Origin: Bog-756 sp963713625 | Lineage (GTDB): Bacteria > Actinomycetota > Acidimicrobiia > Acidimicrobiales > RAAP-2 | Assembly: GCA_963713625.1 (NCBI GenBank) | Contig: CAVQMN010000004.1 | Coordinates: 62,001-126,000 of the forward strand | Direction of reading: 5' to 3' | Length of the DNA stretch: 64,000 bases | Part shown: piece after piece, positions 37,750 to 47,256 of the stretch | Position numbering within the stretch: the first letter of the stretch is position 1 | Layout of the letters: every line of letters begins with the position of its first letter | Program-made: the position numbers and the translations under genes | The notes under the pieces: generated by a model | What the model was told of the DNA's origin: nothing | What the model saw: only the letters and a program-made list of their open reading frames with translations | Database searches by the model: none

Positions 37750-39561
37750 TCAGGTGGCCGCGGACACCTGGGCCGGACCGGCGGCCACGGCCTCGGCCGC
37801 GCCGCCGGCGGCCATGGCCGGCCGCCGTTCCCAGCTGGCCAGGGGCACCGTGAGCACGAACAGGATCCACAGGAGGGTCAAGACGATCTGGAGCGGGTCA
37901 CCGTGGATGAGGCTGTGCACCAACTGGGTGGCTCCGGGCAGTTCGATGAACGCCGTCACCATGGACAGCCCGATGATCAGCGAGCGGAGCCGGCCCAACG
38001 CCACCGGGGCCAGCAGGATGAGGCCCCACGACAGGTACCAGGGCTGGACCACCGGCCCCAGGGCGACCAGCAGCAACAAGGTGATGCCCAGGGCCTTGAG
38101 CGTGCCGATCCGGTCGCTGTTCAACAGCAGCCAGAGCCCGGCGATCGCCGCCACCAGGAGCCCGAAGAAGCGGGTCACCGACAGCACGCCGCCGATCCCG
38201 ACACCCAGATGCACGAAATGGGCGATGCCGGTGAAGGCCAGGGCCAACGAGGTGGTCGGCGCGGTCCACGACCGGACGGCTCCGGGGGTTCCGAGGATGG
38301 TCACCCACCCCCAGCCCAGCCCGCTCACATAGGAGAAGAACCCCAGCACCCCGGCCCCGAGGAGGCCGGCCGTCACGACGGGCCGTATTCGGTCGCGTAG
38401 TGACGCCTGCTGTCCCAGCCAGCTCCAGCCGACATAGAGGATGCCAAAGGCGGCGGGCGCCTTGATGGCCGTGGCCAGCGCGCACAGCACGATGCCCACG
38501 ATCGGCCGCTTCTCCTTGGCGGCGGTCAGGCCGGCGATGAGCAGCCCGAGCATCAGCGCATCGTTGTGGGCGCCGCCGATCAGGTGGAGGAGGGTCACGG
38601 GATTGAGCACCATGAGGGTGAAGAGCTCGGCCCCGTCCCGGTGGTAGAGACGGGCCAGCCGGGGAACGCAGGAGGCGATGAGGAGGACGCCGACCAGGGC
38701 CAGCAGGCGGAGGAGGACGATGGTGGCCAGCTCGTTGTGGAGGGTGATGCGGGCGAACAGGCCGTCGATCTGGAGGAACAGCGGGCCGTAGGGTGCGGGG
38801 GCGTTGGCCCACAGCGGGTCCACCGGTGCGGTGTAGGAGTTGTTGCCGAGCTGGGCCGGACCGTAGAGGTAGGGGCTCATATGGTGGCTGACCATCTCGC
38901 CCTGGGCCGCATACGAATAGACGTCCCGGCTGAACAGCGGAGCGATGACCAGCATGGGCGCGGCCCACAGGGCGAACACCCACATCATCCGCTTGATGGG
39001 CACCCCCGGACATCGGGAGTAGAGCCGGGTCATGCCCCACCACACCCGCATCAACAGCAGCAGCCCCCCGTAGACGGCGGCCAGCGTGAAGTAGACCCCC
39101 CAGGTACTGGGCACGTCGGTGTGCGGCACGCCGAAGAACCAGACTCCGGGCAGCTCGAGTTTGAACGGGGAGCTGGGCAGCGAGGCGCCGATGGCGATGG
39201 CCACCATGGCCACGAACCCGAGGAGTGCCGGCCGGAGCACCAATCCGCGTGGTTGGGCCTGACCCTCGACCGGGAGGGCCTGGTCCACGGCCGAAGTGGA
39301 GGTCCGGTCCCAACGCTCGCGTATCGACCCCACCATCTGCTCGGTGGCGCGGAGCCCGGCCCGGTAGACCTCGGTGGCGAGCGATGGTGGACTGGAGGAG
39401 TAGGAGCTCGGTGGCCCGGATTGCCCCCCCTCGGGCACCTCGGCTGCCGTCGTCTCGCTTGGCATGAGGTTTCGGGGCTTCTCCTCGATCGGACTGCCGA
39501 CGCCAGTCGAATCCGTCTGGTCAGTGGAGCCGGGTCCGGCTCCCCACAAACTGGTTTCCAC
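37750..39561 (-). CDS. mptB: Polytopic alpha-(1->6)-mannosyltransferase, MptB-like
   Basis: The 603-residue protein has a ~105-residue Ser/Pro/Gly-rich cytosolic N terminus and then about 12-13 hydrophobic segments. The motif LFSRDVYSYAAQGEMVSHHM with the Asp in the first extracytoplasmic loop matches polyprenol-phosphate-mannose-dependent GT-C mannosyltransferases of the MptA/MptB family, which build lipomannan cores in Actinobacteria. Start GTG 39561 has no clear ribosome-binding site; ATG 39465 is an alternative. A TTGATC-16-TACAAT promoter candidate lies upstream. Confidence 0.8.
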   Translation of the reverse strand: METSLWGAGPGSTDQTDSTGVGSPIEEKPRNLMPSETTAAEVPEGGQSGPPSSYSSSPPSLATEVYRAGLRATEQMVGSIRERWDRTSTSAVDQALPVEGQAQPRGLVLRPALLGFVAMVAIAIGASLPSSPFKLELPGVWFFGVPHTDVPSTWGVYFTLAAVYGGLLLLMRVWWGMTRLYSRCPGVPIKRMMWVFALWAAPMLVIAPLFSRDVYSYAAQGEMVSHHMSPYLYGPAQLGNNSYTAPVDPLWANAPAPYGPLFLQIDGLFARITLHNELATIVLLRLLALVGVLLIASCVPRLARLYHRDGAELFTLMVLNPVTLLHLIGGAHNDALMLGLLIAGLTAAKEKRPIVGIVLCALATAIKAPAAFGILYVGWSWLGQQASLRDRIRPVVTAGLLGAGVLGFFSYVSGLGWGWVTILGTPGAVRSWTAPTTSLALAFTGIAHFVHLGVGIGGVLSVTRFFGLLVAAIAGLWLLLNSDRIGTLKALGITLLLLVALGPVVQPWYLSWGLILLAPVALGRLRSLIIGLSMVTAFIELPGATQLVHSLIHGDPLQIVLTLLWILFVLTVPLASWERRPAMAAGGAAEAVAAGPAQVSAAT

Positions 39562-39624
39562 GTGCGGTCCCCGACAATGCCCGCCTACCGCGGGGCACCC
39601 TTACCGCAATCATTCCGTAACTTC

Positions 39625-39652
39625 ATTGTAACCAAGCCGGGGACCCGATCAA
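39625..39652 (-). promoter_or_regulatory. Promoter candidate for mptB
   Basis: On the minus strand TTGATC (39652-39647) and TACAAT (39630-39625) are separated by 16 bp. The -10 hexamer matches five of six consensus bases and is AT-rich against a GC-rich background. Confidence 0.5.
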
Positions 39653-39866
39653 GTCACCTGGTGACCGAGGTCCGGAGGACTCCCCCGCGGCCCGCCGACT
39701 CCGCCGAGCGGTGGATCGGCGCCGCTGTCCCCGTCGTCGCCCGGAGCCGCCAGGGCCGGGCTCGCTCCATGGGCCGGTCCCGGGTCTCCACCACATCCGA
39801 GGCCGACACGGCCCGGAGACGGGCGCCACGCGGACCACCCGACCGACCGGTGGTCCGGTGAGCGAC

Positions 39867-39911
39867 GATGCCCTGGCCAAGACGCTCTTTGAGCGTTCTG
39901 ACCAGGGCATC
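39867..39911 (-). terminator. Long hairpin downstream of tRNA-Tyr
   Basis: The arms 39867-39887 and 39891-39911 (21 nt each) pair around a three-base loop with only three mismatched or wobble positions. The outer gatgccctgg/ccagggcatc and inner cgctc/gagcg parts are perfect. It starts 8 nt after the tRNA 3' end. No T tract follows, so it may be a factor-dependent terminator, a processing signal, or unrelated to the tRNA. Confidence 0.55.
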
Positions 39912-39919
39912 CCCTGCGG

Positions 39920-40001
<82 letters not shown>

Positions 40002-40045
40002 GCAGGGCGGAAGGATATCGCCTGGTGCGGCGCTACTGTTTCGGC

Positions 40046-40534
40046 ATGCCCACCTTCGACGTCGTTTCGGAAGTCGACATGCAAGAGGTGCGCAACGCGG
40101 TGGACCAGGCCAACCGCGAAGCGGCCACCCGTTTCGACTTCAAGGGAACCGATTCCTCCATCGAGTTCTCGGACAAGGAATTGCTGCTGGCCTCTTCGAC
40201 CGAGGACCGGCTGCGCGCCCTCTACCAGGTCCTGCAGGAAAAGCTGGTCAAGCGCGAGGTCTCCCTCAAGTCCTTCGACGTCGGGAAGATCGAAGAGGGA
40301 TCCCGTGGCTCGGCCAGGCAGAAACTGACCATCCAGGCCGGCATCTCATCCGATCACGCCAAGAAGATCAACAAGTTCATCAAGGACCTCGGCCTGAAGG
40401 GCGTCAGCTCGCAGACCCAGGGGGATCAGTTGCGGGTGAACGGGAAGAAGCGCGACGACCTGCAGGCGGTCATCGCCGCGTGCAAGGCGGAGGATTTCGG
40501 CATCCCGCTGCAGTTCAACAACTTCCGGGACTGA
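40046..40534 (+). CDS. YajQ family nucleotide-binding protein
   Basis: The 162-residue product from ATG 40046 starts MPTFDVVSEVDMQEVRNAVD and contains ATRFDFKGTDSSIEF and the C-terminal GIPLQFNNFRD, all YajQ hallmarks. YajQ has two ferredoxin-like domains; homologues bind cyclic di-GMP and, in Xanthomonas, modulate a LysR regulator. Upstream codons in the open frame overlap tRNA-Tyr and are not coding. It is convergent with the GtrA gene, 1 nt apart. Confidence 0.93.
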   Translation: MPTFDVVSEVDMQEVRNAVDQANREAATRFDFKGTDSSIEFSDKELLLASSTEDRLRALYQVLQEKLVKREVSLKSFDVGKIEEGSRGSARQKLTIQAGISSDHAKKINKFIKDLGLKGVSSQTQGDQLRVNGKKRDDLQAVIAACKAEDFGIPLQFNNFRD

Positions 40535-40535
40535 C

Positions 40536-41036
40536 TCAGGCCGCCTCCACCAGTTCATCGAGCTCCTCGAGCGGGTGCACTTTGAACAGGCGGTTGAAGA
40601 CGATGAACTTGAGGACCCAGAAGAGCGCGAACGACAAGATGTTGGCCGCCAGGACCACCACCGTCTGCTCGAAGTGGCCGAGGTGGTGCTTGATGCCGAT
40701 GTGGCGGGCGATGGCCGCACCGAAGATGGACACCACGATGCCGATGGCCGACATGGCCCAGAAGGGCACGATCTCCTTCATCAGGTGGGAGCGGCCGCCT
40801 TTGCCCCACACCCACTTCCGGTTGAGGTAGTAGTTGGGGACCACGGCGACGACATTGGCGATCACCGTGCTCACGATGGGCCCGGCCAGGTGGAGCACGC
40901 CGAAGACGATGGCCAGCGTTCCGAAGGCGACCACCGTCGACACCACCGACACCATGGTGTAGCGGAACAGCCGTTTGGCTTCGGGGGTGTCCCGCTTCTG
41001 CCACAGATGGATGGCGCGGGTGGTCAGGCTGTTCAT
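40536..41036 (-). CDS. GtrA-family membrane protein
   Basis: The 166-residue product has four predicted membrane helices (for example MVSVVSTVVAFGTLAIVFGV and VVVLAANILSFALFWVLKFI) and the GtrA feature YYLNRKWVWG after the second helix. GtrA proteins are thought to help flip or handle polyprenol-linked sugars in cell-surface glycosylation. Start ATG 41036 is chosen; an in-frame ATG at 41066 would add ten residues. A link to the nearby MptB-like polyprenol-mannose enzyme is possible but only inferred. Confidence 0.85.
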   Translation of the reverse strand: MNSLTTRAIHLWQKRDTPEAKRLFRYTMVSVVSTVVAFGTLAIVFGVLHLAGPIVSTVIANVVAVVPNYYLNRKWVWGKGGRSHLMKEIVPFWAMSAIGIVVSIFGAAIARHIGIKHHLGHFEQTVVVLAANILSFALFWVLKFIVFNRLFKVHPLEELDELVEAA

Positions 41037-41103
41037 CCGGGCAACTTTAGCGGCCATGGGTGTCATGGACCGGCGCGGCTACCCGGTGTGGCGGCGGGGC
41101 CGT

Positions 41104-42273
41104 TCACAAGGCATTCGCCCTGGCCACGGCACCGAGCCACGAGGAACTCGGCTTCGGACGGCGTTCAAATGTCTGGCTGTCGACGGCGACCATGCCGAAG
41201 GTGGGGCCGTAGCCGAGCACCCACTCGAAGTTGTCCAGCAGGCTCCAGTAGAAGTAGCCCCGGACGTCGATCCCGTCATCGAGACAGTGCTTGACGCCGC
41301 CCAGGGCCCGCTGGACATAGTCGATCCTGACCTCGTCGTCGGCCGTCCCGATGCCGTTTTCGGTGACGTAGACCGGCAGTGCCGTCTTGTCCCAGGCCCG
41401 ACGGATGGTGCCCTCGAGGGCCTCGGGCCAGAGTTCGTATCCCATCTGGGTGGTGGGCACCCCCTCCTCACCGGCCAACGCACCGTCGGGACCGACCCGC
41501 ATCCGTGTGTAGGTCTGGACCCCGACGAAGTCGTCCCCTCCGGTCGACTCGAGGAACACGTCCTCGGAGGGGCGCCGTATCCGTTCCAGCCAGTCCTCTC
41601 CGCCCGGCTGGAGCTGGTAGTCGGTCATCGACAGCGTGAGGCCGACCGGGAAGTCGCCCGGACCCGACCGGATGGCCTCCACCCCCAAGCGGTGGGCGGC
41701 CACCAGGGCATCGTTGACCGCTCCCCGTCGCGCCCGGTCCCGCACCCGCGGCGGGAAGATCCCGAGCCGCCAGCCCATGGTGGCCACCACGTTGGGTTCG
41801 TTGAGCGTGGCGGCCATCCCGATCAGGTCGCCGATGTGGGCGGTGGCCCGCTCGCAGAACCGGGCGAAGCGATCGGCCGCATGCGGCGCCTCCCAGGTGC
41901 CGGCGGCGGCCAGCCACCGGGGGTGGGTGAAGTGGTGGAAGGTGACCACCGGCATGACCCCGCGCTCGTGACAGGCGGCCGCCACCCGCCGGTAGTGGTC
42001 GAGGGCGACGCGGGAGAACTCGCCCTCCTCGGGTTCGATCCGGCTCCACTCCAGCGAGAAGCGGTAGGCCGAGAGGCCGAGGTCGGCCACCAGGGCGATG
42101 TCCTCGTCGAAGCGGTTGAACGAGTCACAGGCATCTCCGCTCACGTCGACACATCCCGAGGTGGGATCGTGCTCGAACTCCCACCAGTCGTTGTTGACGT
42201 TGCCGCCCTCGATCTGATGGGCGGCGGTGGCCGTTCCCCAGACGAAGCGGTCGGGAAAGACGATGGTGGGCAT
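41104..42273 (-). CDS. Glycoside hydrolase family 1, beta-glucosidase-like
   Basis: The 389-residue product has the GH1 start FPDRFVWGTATAAHQIEGG, the acid/base Glu159 in TLNEPN and the nucleophile Glu305 in VTENG, followed by YFYWSLLDNFEWVLGY. It is shorter than most GH1 enzymes (about 440-480 residues), with shortened loops in the middle. No signal peptide, so it is cytoplasmic. ATG 42273 fits the family start. It is divergent from tesB. Confidence 0.93.
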   Translation of the reverse strand: MPTIVFPDRFVWGTATAAHQIEGGNVNNDWWEFEHDPTSGCVDVSGDACDSFNRFDEDIALVADLGLSAYRFSLEWSRIEPEEGEFSRVALDHYRRVAAACHERGVMPVVTFHHFTHPRWLAAAGTWEAPHAADRFARFCERATAHIGDLIGMAATLNEPNVVATMGWRLGIFPPRVRDRARRGAVNDALVAAHRLGVEAIRSGPGDFPVGLTLSMTDYQLQPGGEDWLERIRRPSEDVFLESTGGDDFVGVQTYTRMRVGPDGALAGEEGVPTTQMGYELWPEALEGTIRRAWDKTALPVYVTENGIGTADDEVRIDYVQRALGGVKHCLDDGIDVRGYFYWSLLDNFEWVLGYGPTFGMVAVDSQTFERRPKPSSSWLGAVARANAL

Positions 42274-42365
42274 GACCCAGAACGTAGCGGGACCGGGGCC
42301 GTACCTGCCGTGCCCGGTGCGGCGCAGCCGCATCCGGACCGCGCTCCAGCTGGCAGGATGGAGCG

Positions 42366-43226
42366 GTGAGCGATGCCCTCGATTTTCTGGTCGACCTCCT
42401 CGACCTCGAATCCATCGAAGTCAACATCTTCCGGGGAGTGAGCCCCAACGAGGACCGTCAGCGGGTGTTCGGCGGCCAGGTGGCGGCCCAGTCGTTGATG
42501 GCCGCGGGGCGGACCGTCGAGGCCGGGCGGCCGCATTCGCTGCACGCCTACTTCTTACGGCCCGGCGATCCCAACGTGCCCATCCTCTACGAGGTGGACC
42601 GGATACGGGACGGACGCTCCTTCACCACCCGCCGGGTGGTGGCCATCCAGCACGGCCGGGCCATCTTCAACATGTCGACCTCGTTCCATGTGGACGAGCC
42701 CGGGCTGTCCCACCAGTTCCCCATGCCCGACGTGCCCGCCCCCGAGAGCCTCGACACCCTGGCCACCAGGCTCGAGCCCTACCGGGACACCCTCGGGGAC
42801 TGGTTCTCCCGGCCCCACCCGATCGATCAACGCCATATCGGCGAGCTGCCCTTCAGTCATGGAGCGGGGAAGGAGCCGGTCCAGCGCCTCTGGATCCGGG
42901 CCGACGGGACACTTCCCGACGACCCCCTGCTCCACGCCTGCATCGCCGCCTACGCCTCGGACATGTCGCTGTTCGACACCATGTTGGCCCCCCACGACGT
43001 CCGGTGGGAGGACAGCCATTTCATGGGGGCCAGTCTCGACCACTGCATGTGGTTCCACCGGCCCTTCCGGGCCGACGAGTGGCTCCTCTACGACATGGAC
43101 AGCCCTTCGGCCTTCGGCGCCCGGGGGCTGGCCCGGGGCTTCTTGTTCACCCGGGAGGGCGAACTGGTGGTGTCGATGGTCCAGGAAGGGCTGATGCGCC
43201 TGTCCAACCGGACGGGCGACTCCTGA
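42366..43226 (+). CDS. tesB: Acyl-CoA thioesterase II (TesB type, double hotdog)
   Basis: TesB hydrolyses medium- to long-chain acyl-CoAs. The 286-residue product has the N-terminal hotdog motif RVFGGQVAAQSLMAAGRTV and the C-terminal hotdog LHACIAAYASDMSLFDT with the catalytic Asp, then SLDHCMWFHRPFRADEW. GTG 42366 is the first codon of the conserved sequence. It is convergent with citrate synthase. Confidence 0.93.
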   Translation: MSDALDFLVDLLDLESIEVNIFRGVSPNEDRQRVFGGQVAAQSLMAAGRTVEAGRPHSLHAYFLRPGDPNVPILYEVDRIRDGRSFTTRRVVAIQHGRAIFNMSTSFHVDEPGLSHQFPMPDVPAPESLDTLATRLEPYRDTLGDWFSRPHPIDQRHIGELPFSHGAGKEPVQRLWIRADGTLPDDPLLHACIAAYASDMSLFDTMLAPHDVRWEDSHFMGASLDHCMWFHRPFRADEWLLYDMDSPSAFGARGLARGFLFTREGELVVSMVQEGLMRLSNRTGDS

Positions 43227-43259
43227 GCGGAGCTTCCTGACCGGAGCCGGGCGAGAGGT

Positions 43260-44531
43260 TCAGCGGGCGGTCATGGGCACGTAGTCGCGGACGTCGTCGC
43301 CGATGTAGAGCTGACGGGGCCGGGCGATCTTCGAGTCCTGATCCAGCATCTCCTGCCAGTGGGCCAGCCAGCCCGCGGTGCGGGGGATGGCGAACAGGAC
43401 GGGGAACATCTCGAGCGGGAACCCCATGGCCTGGTAGATCAGTCCCGAATAGAAATCCACGTTGGGATAGAGCTTCCGGGACAGGAAGTAGTCGTCGGAG
43501 AGGGCGATCTCCTCCAGTTTGAGGGCGATGTCCAACAGCGGGTTCTTGCCGGTGACCGAGAACACCTCATCGGCCGTCTTCTTGATGATCGTCGCCCTCG
43601 GGTCGTAGCTCTTGTAGACCCGGTGACCGAATCCTTGCAGCCGTCCGCCCGATCCTTCCTTGACCGAGGCGATGAAGGGCTCGACGTTGTCCAACGTGCC
43701 GATGTCGGTGAGCATCCGGATGACCGCCTCGTTGGCTCCTCCGTGCCGGGGTCCGTACAGGGCGGCGGCGGCGGCGGCGCAGGCCGAATAGGGATCAGCG
43801 TGCGAGGAGCCGACCACCCGCATGGCCGTGGTCGAGCAGTTCTGCTCGTGATCGGCGTGGAGGATGAAGAGCACGTCGAGGGCGCGGGCCAGGATCGGAT
43901 CCGCTTCGAACCGCGGTTCGGCGATCTTCCACATCATGGACAAGAAGTTGGAGGTGAAGGGCAGCGAGTTGTCCGGGTACACGAACGGCATGCCCACGCT
44001 GAACCGGTGGGCGGCCGCAGCCAGTGTGGGCATCTTGGCGATCAGCCGGATGATCTGTTTGTCCCGGGACTCGACGTCGAAGATGTCCTTGGCGTCCCCG
44101 TAGAAGGTGGACAGGGCGGCCACCGCCGACACCAGCATGCCCATCGGATGGGCGTCATAGTGGAAACCCTCGAGGAAGCGCTTGCGTACGTTCTCGTGGA
44201 TGAAGGTGTGCAGCGTGATCTCGCGCTCCCACACTTCATACTGGTCGGTGGTGGGGAGCTCGCCGTTCAACAGCAGGTAGGCCACCTCCAGATAGGTCGA
44301 GCTCTCCGCCAACTGCTCGATCGGATAGCCGCGATAACGGAGGATGCCCTCGTCCCCGTCCAGATAGGTGATCGAGCTCTCGCAGGCCGCGGTGGAGACG
44401 AACCCCGGGTCGTAGAACCAGACCCCGGGCAGCAGTTTCGACCATTGGGCGGCGGAGATGCCGCCGTGTTCGAAGGGGATCTCGAGGGACTCGCCGTTGC
44501 GATTGTCGATGATCGTGATGCTCTCAGCCAC
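43260..44531 (-). CDS. gltA: Citrate synthase
   Basis: Citrate synthase condenses oxaloacetate and acetyl-CoA at the entry of the TCA cycle. The 423-residue product has the catalytic residues in LHADHEQNCSTTAMR, YGPRHGGANEAV and GFGHRVYKSYDPRA. The length and GYPIEQLAESSTYLEVAYLL place it in the type II (hexameric, long) group. A TAGGAT box lies about 50 nt upstream, but no -35 is convincing. Confidence 0.96.
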   Translation of the reverse strand: MAESITIIDNRNGESLEIPFEHGGISAAQWSKLLPGVWFYDPGFVSTAACESSITYLDGDEGILRYRGYPIEQLAESSTYLEVAYLLLNGELPTTDQYEVWEREITLHTFIHENVRKRFLEGFHYDAHPMGMLVSAVAALSTFYGDAKDIFDVESRDKQIIRLIAKMPTLAAAAHRFSVGMPFVYPDNSLPFTSNFLSMMWKIAEPRFEADPILARALDVLFILHADHEQNCSTTAMRVVGSSHADPYSACAAAAAALYGPRHGGANEAVIRMLTDIGTLDNVEPFIASVKEGSGGRLQGFGHRVYKSYDPRATIIKKTADEVFSVTGKNPLLDIALKLEEIALSDDYFLSRKLYPNVDFYSGLIYQAMGFPLEMFPVLFAIPRTAGWLAHWQEMLDQDSKIARPRQLYIGDDVRDYVPMTAR

Positions 44532-44623
44532 TGATCCCCAAACCCTTCTGTCGTACGTCTCGTCTGCCCAACCGATCCAATCCTAGATCGACATCCCCTG
44601 TCCCTGACCAACCCGCACCGCCC

Positions 44624-45891
44624 TCAACCGGTGATCTGGATGAGGATCCTCTGGGTCGATCCTGCCGGATTGGCCTGAGGCGGGACGGCGACGGCCAAGG
44701 TGAGGTCGTAGTCATAACCACCGGCGACGGCCAGCGGGGGCATGGTCAGTGCCGCGGACGTGCCCGAGCGGAGGGTCACCCTGGTCTGTGTCGTCCCGCC
44801 GCGCTGGCCGGCCGGGGGTGCCGCCGAGCCGGCCGGCACCACCGGGGTGAGGGTCTGGCTCACCACCACCCCGGACTCGAGCACCGTCCCGCAGTTGGTC
44901 ACGGTCATCGACACCTGCACCGTCTCGGTCGGCGGAAGCACAGCCGGTGTGGGACCGGGGACGGCCGAGACGGGGTCGCTGCAGCTGTCCCCGACGATGC
45001 CCGGGCCCCCGGACGTGGCCACCGCCTGCTGCGCGGGGGGACGGCCGGCGGATTCAGTCCGGCGGCCGTGATCACCAGTTGGTGGAACGGGTACAGGGCC
45101 GGTGAGGCGGACAAGGCGGCGGCCGAAGCTCCGAGCCGAACCGGACTGAGCGGTGCGTCGGCCGCCGGCGAAGGCACCCACACCGATTTCGGCAGGTGGA
45201 CAGGGATGTGCTGTCTGCGGACGTAGGCCACCAGCTGGCGGTAGTCGCCATCCGCCCGTTGGAACAGCAGACCCGCGGCCGACATCGCCGCGGCCGCCTT
45301 GGGTATCGGGAGCAACGCCGACGGGGCCTGCGTCGTGGGCTCGGACGGGGCGCCGGCCAGAGGCAGGGGCGCCATACCCAGGAGCCCGTCGATGGCGGTG
45401 CGGAGATCGGACGTCGCCCGGGCGCGCTCCGACATCACGGAGGTGAACTGGGTACTCACGCTGCCGGTCGGATCGGGCGGTACCAGCGCGTCGGCTTGGG
45501 ACGCCTGTTCCGAGGTCGAGGCCACAGCCTGGTCGAGGCCCTGCTGGATCTCGTTCCGGGCCGAGAAGCTCGATGCCACGGCCGGGTCCACACCCTGTTG
45601 GATCTCGTTCTTGGCCGGGACCGGAACCGCCGAGTTGGGCAGCGTCGCCGCCGTGTCCATCAGGGAGGCCAGCTGTCCGCCGGTCTGGTTGGAGGCATCG
45701 ACGACCCGGGAGGCCAGGGCACCGTACCCGGTGTCGATCGAGGTCCGGTAGTCAGCCGACTGGGCGTGGATTTCGGCCACCGAGCCGATGACCAGGGCGA
45801 GCGTCACGGCGACGAGGATGGTGACCAGGATGACCCTGCCTCGGCCCCGCCTCGCTGCGGCGCGGCCGCGCCTCCGTCGGTCCCTGGGCAT
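44624..45891 (-). CDS. Unknown membrane-anchored protein, frame broken by a 1-base deletion
   Basis: Not recognised. From ATG 45891 the product has an Arg-rich start, one membrane helix (VILVTILVAVTLALVIGSVA) and then a long extracytoplasmic region rich in Ala, Ser and Gln with a repeated NEIQQGVDPAVAS / NEIQQGLDQAVAS. The frame changes at the G6 run 45035-45040; one extra base joins it to a C-terminal part with TETVQVSMTVTNCGTVLESG, which looks like an Ig-like or CARDB-type beta domain. Corrected length is 422 residues. Confidence 0.65.
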
Positions 45892-45999
45892 CCCGTGGAC
45901 GATAGTGCCCACCGTCGGCGCCAGGCCCTGGGTGCGACCGCCCTGCCAGCAGGCCGGGACCGCCCGATGCCGACGGGCGGTCCCCGGACAGGGAAGGGC

Positions 46000-47193
46000 T
46001 CAGCGCATCAGGTCGGGTGCGACCTCCATGCCGGCTTTCCACACCGTCTTGGCCATGATCTTGGAGAAGTCGGCCCGGCTCGCATACTTGGCACCGATCT
46101 CCCTGGTCTCCTCGAGGAGTCCCTCCGACAACGTGGTGGGATTGAGGCCCAAGGCCAAGAAGCGCTCCCGGGTCACGTTGAGGTCGTTCTCGGCCGCCTC
46201 CTTGCGGGGGTTCGGCAGGTAGGCGATCTCCACGCCGGTCAGCTTGGCGATGAGCTCGGCCAGATCCTTGACCTGATAGGTCTCGGTGACCTGGTTGAAG
46301 ACGGAGACCTGCTCGCCCTTGGCCGGAGGGTTCTTGAGGGCGATCTCGATGCACCGCACCGTGTCGCGGATGTGGATGAAGGCCCTCGTCTGGCCGCCGG
46401 TGCCATGCACGGTCAGCGGGTGGCCGATGGCCGCCTGCATGATGAACCGGTTGAGCACCGTCCCGTAGTCGCCGTCGTAGTCGAAGCGGTTGATGAGGCG
46501 CTCATCGATCACCGTCTCGGGGGTCTGGGTGCCCCAGACGATGCCCTGGTGGAGATCGGTGATGCGCACGCCGTCGTTCTTCGCGTAGAAGGCGAACAGG
46601 AGCTGATCGAGCGTCTTGGTCATGTGGTAGACGGAACCCGGGTTGGCGGGATGCAGAATTTCGCGCTCGAGCTCGCCGTCGGGGGTGGTGACGTGCACGG
46701 TCAGGTACCCCTCGGGGATCGGGGCCGAGCCCGACCACCCGTAGCCGTAGACGCCCATGGTGCCGAGGTGGACGACGGCGATGTCGAGCCCCGACTCGAC
46801 AATGGCACAGAGGAGATTGTGCGTGCCGGCGATGTTGTTGTCGACGGTGTAACGCTTGGTCTTCGAACTCCGCATCGAGTAGGGGGCGGCCCGCTGCTCG
46901 GCGAAGTGGACGATGGCGTCCGGTCGTTCCTCGAGGAGCAAGGTGACCAGCCGGTCGTAGTCGTGGGCCAGGTCGAGATTGACGAAGCCGATCTCCTTGC
47001 CGGTGTGATCCTTCCATACGGCCACCCGCTCGTGGATGGGACGCACCGGGGTGAGTGACTCGACTTCGAGCTCGACGTCGATGAAACGACGGCTCAGGTT
47101 GTCGACGATGGTCACGTCATGGCCGGACTGCGAAAGGTGCAGTGTCGTGGGCCAGCCGCAGAAGCCGTCGCCACCGAGAATGAGAACCTTCAT
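46000..47193 (-). CDS. UDP-sulfoquinovose synthase (SQD1-like) SDR epimerase
   Basis: The 397-residue product starts MKVLILGGDGFCGWPTTLHL, the extended-SDR Rossmann motif in the exact SQD1 form, and has SRRFIDVELEVESLTPV and HFAEQRAAPYSM. The catalytic residues expected for SQD1 are at Thr145, Tyr189 and Lys193. SQD1 makes UDP-sulfoquinovose from UDP-glucose and sulfite for sulfolipid or sulfonated glycans. No sulfolipid glycosyltransferase is adjacent. ATG 47193 follows AGAAGGAAGG. Promoter and operator-like sequences lie upstream. Confidence 0.82.
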   Translation of the reverse strand: MKVLILGGDGFCGWPTTLHLSQSGHDVTIVDNLSRRFIDVELEVESLTPVRPIHERVAVWKDHTGKEIGFVNLDLAHDYDRLVTLLLEERPDAIVHFAEQRAAPYSMRSSKTKRYTVDNNIAGTHNLLCAIVESGLDIAVVHLGTMGVYGYGWSGSAPIPEGYLTVHVTTPDGELEREILHPANPGSVYHMTKTLDQLLFAFYAKNDGVRITDLHQGIVWGTQTPETVIDERLINRFDYDGDYGTVLNRFIMQAAIGHPLTVHGTGGQTRAFIHIRDTVRCIEIALKNPPAKGEQVSVFNQVTETYQVKDLAELIAKLTGVEIAYLPNPRKEAAENDLNVTRERFLALGLNPTTLSEGLLEETREIGAKYASRADFSKIMAKTVWKAGMEVAPDLMR

Positions 47194-47256
47194 ATTGATC
47201 CTTCCTTCTGCGAAGACGCGACCCAACAGGCCTGATGCGTGTGTTCGGCTTCGACG

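Larger units (their letters stand above)
39562..39919. other. 358-bp stretch between mptB and tRNA-Tyr without a gene
   Basis: Open frames here are short and unlike known proteins. The stretch contains a minus-strand promoter candidate for mptB (39652-39625) and a long imperfect hairpin just downstream of tRNA-Tyr (39867-39911). The rest is GC-rich with no recognisable signal. Confidence 0.6.
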
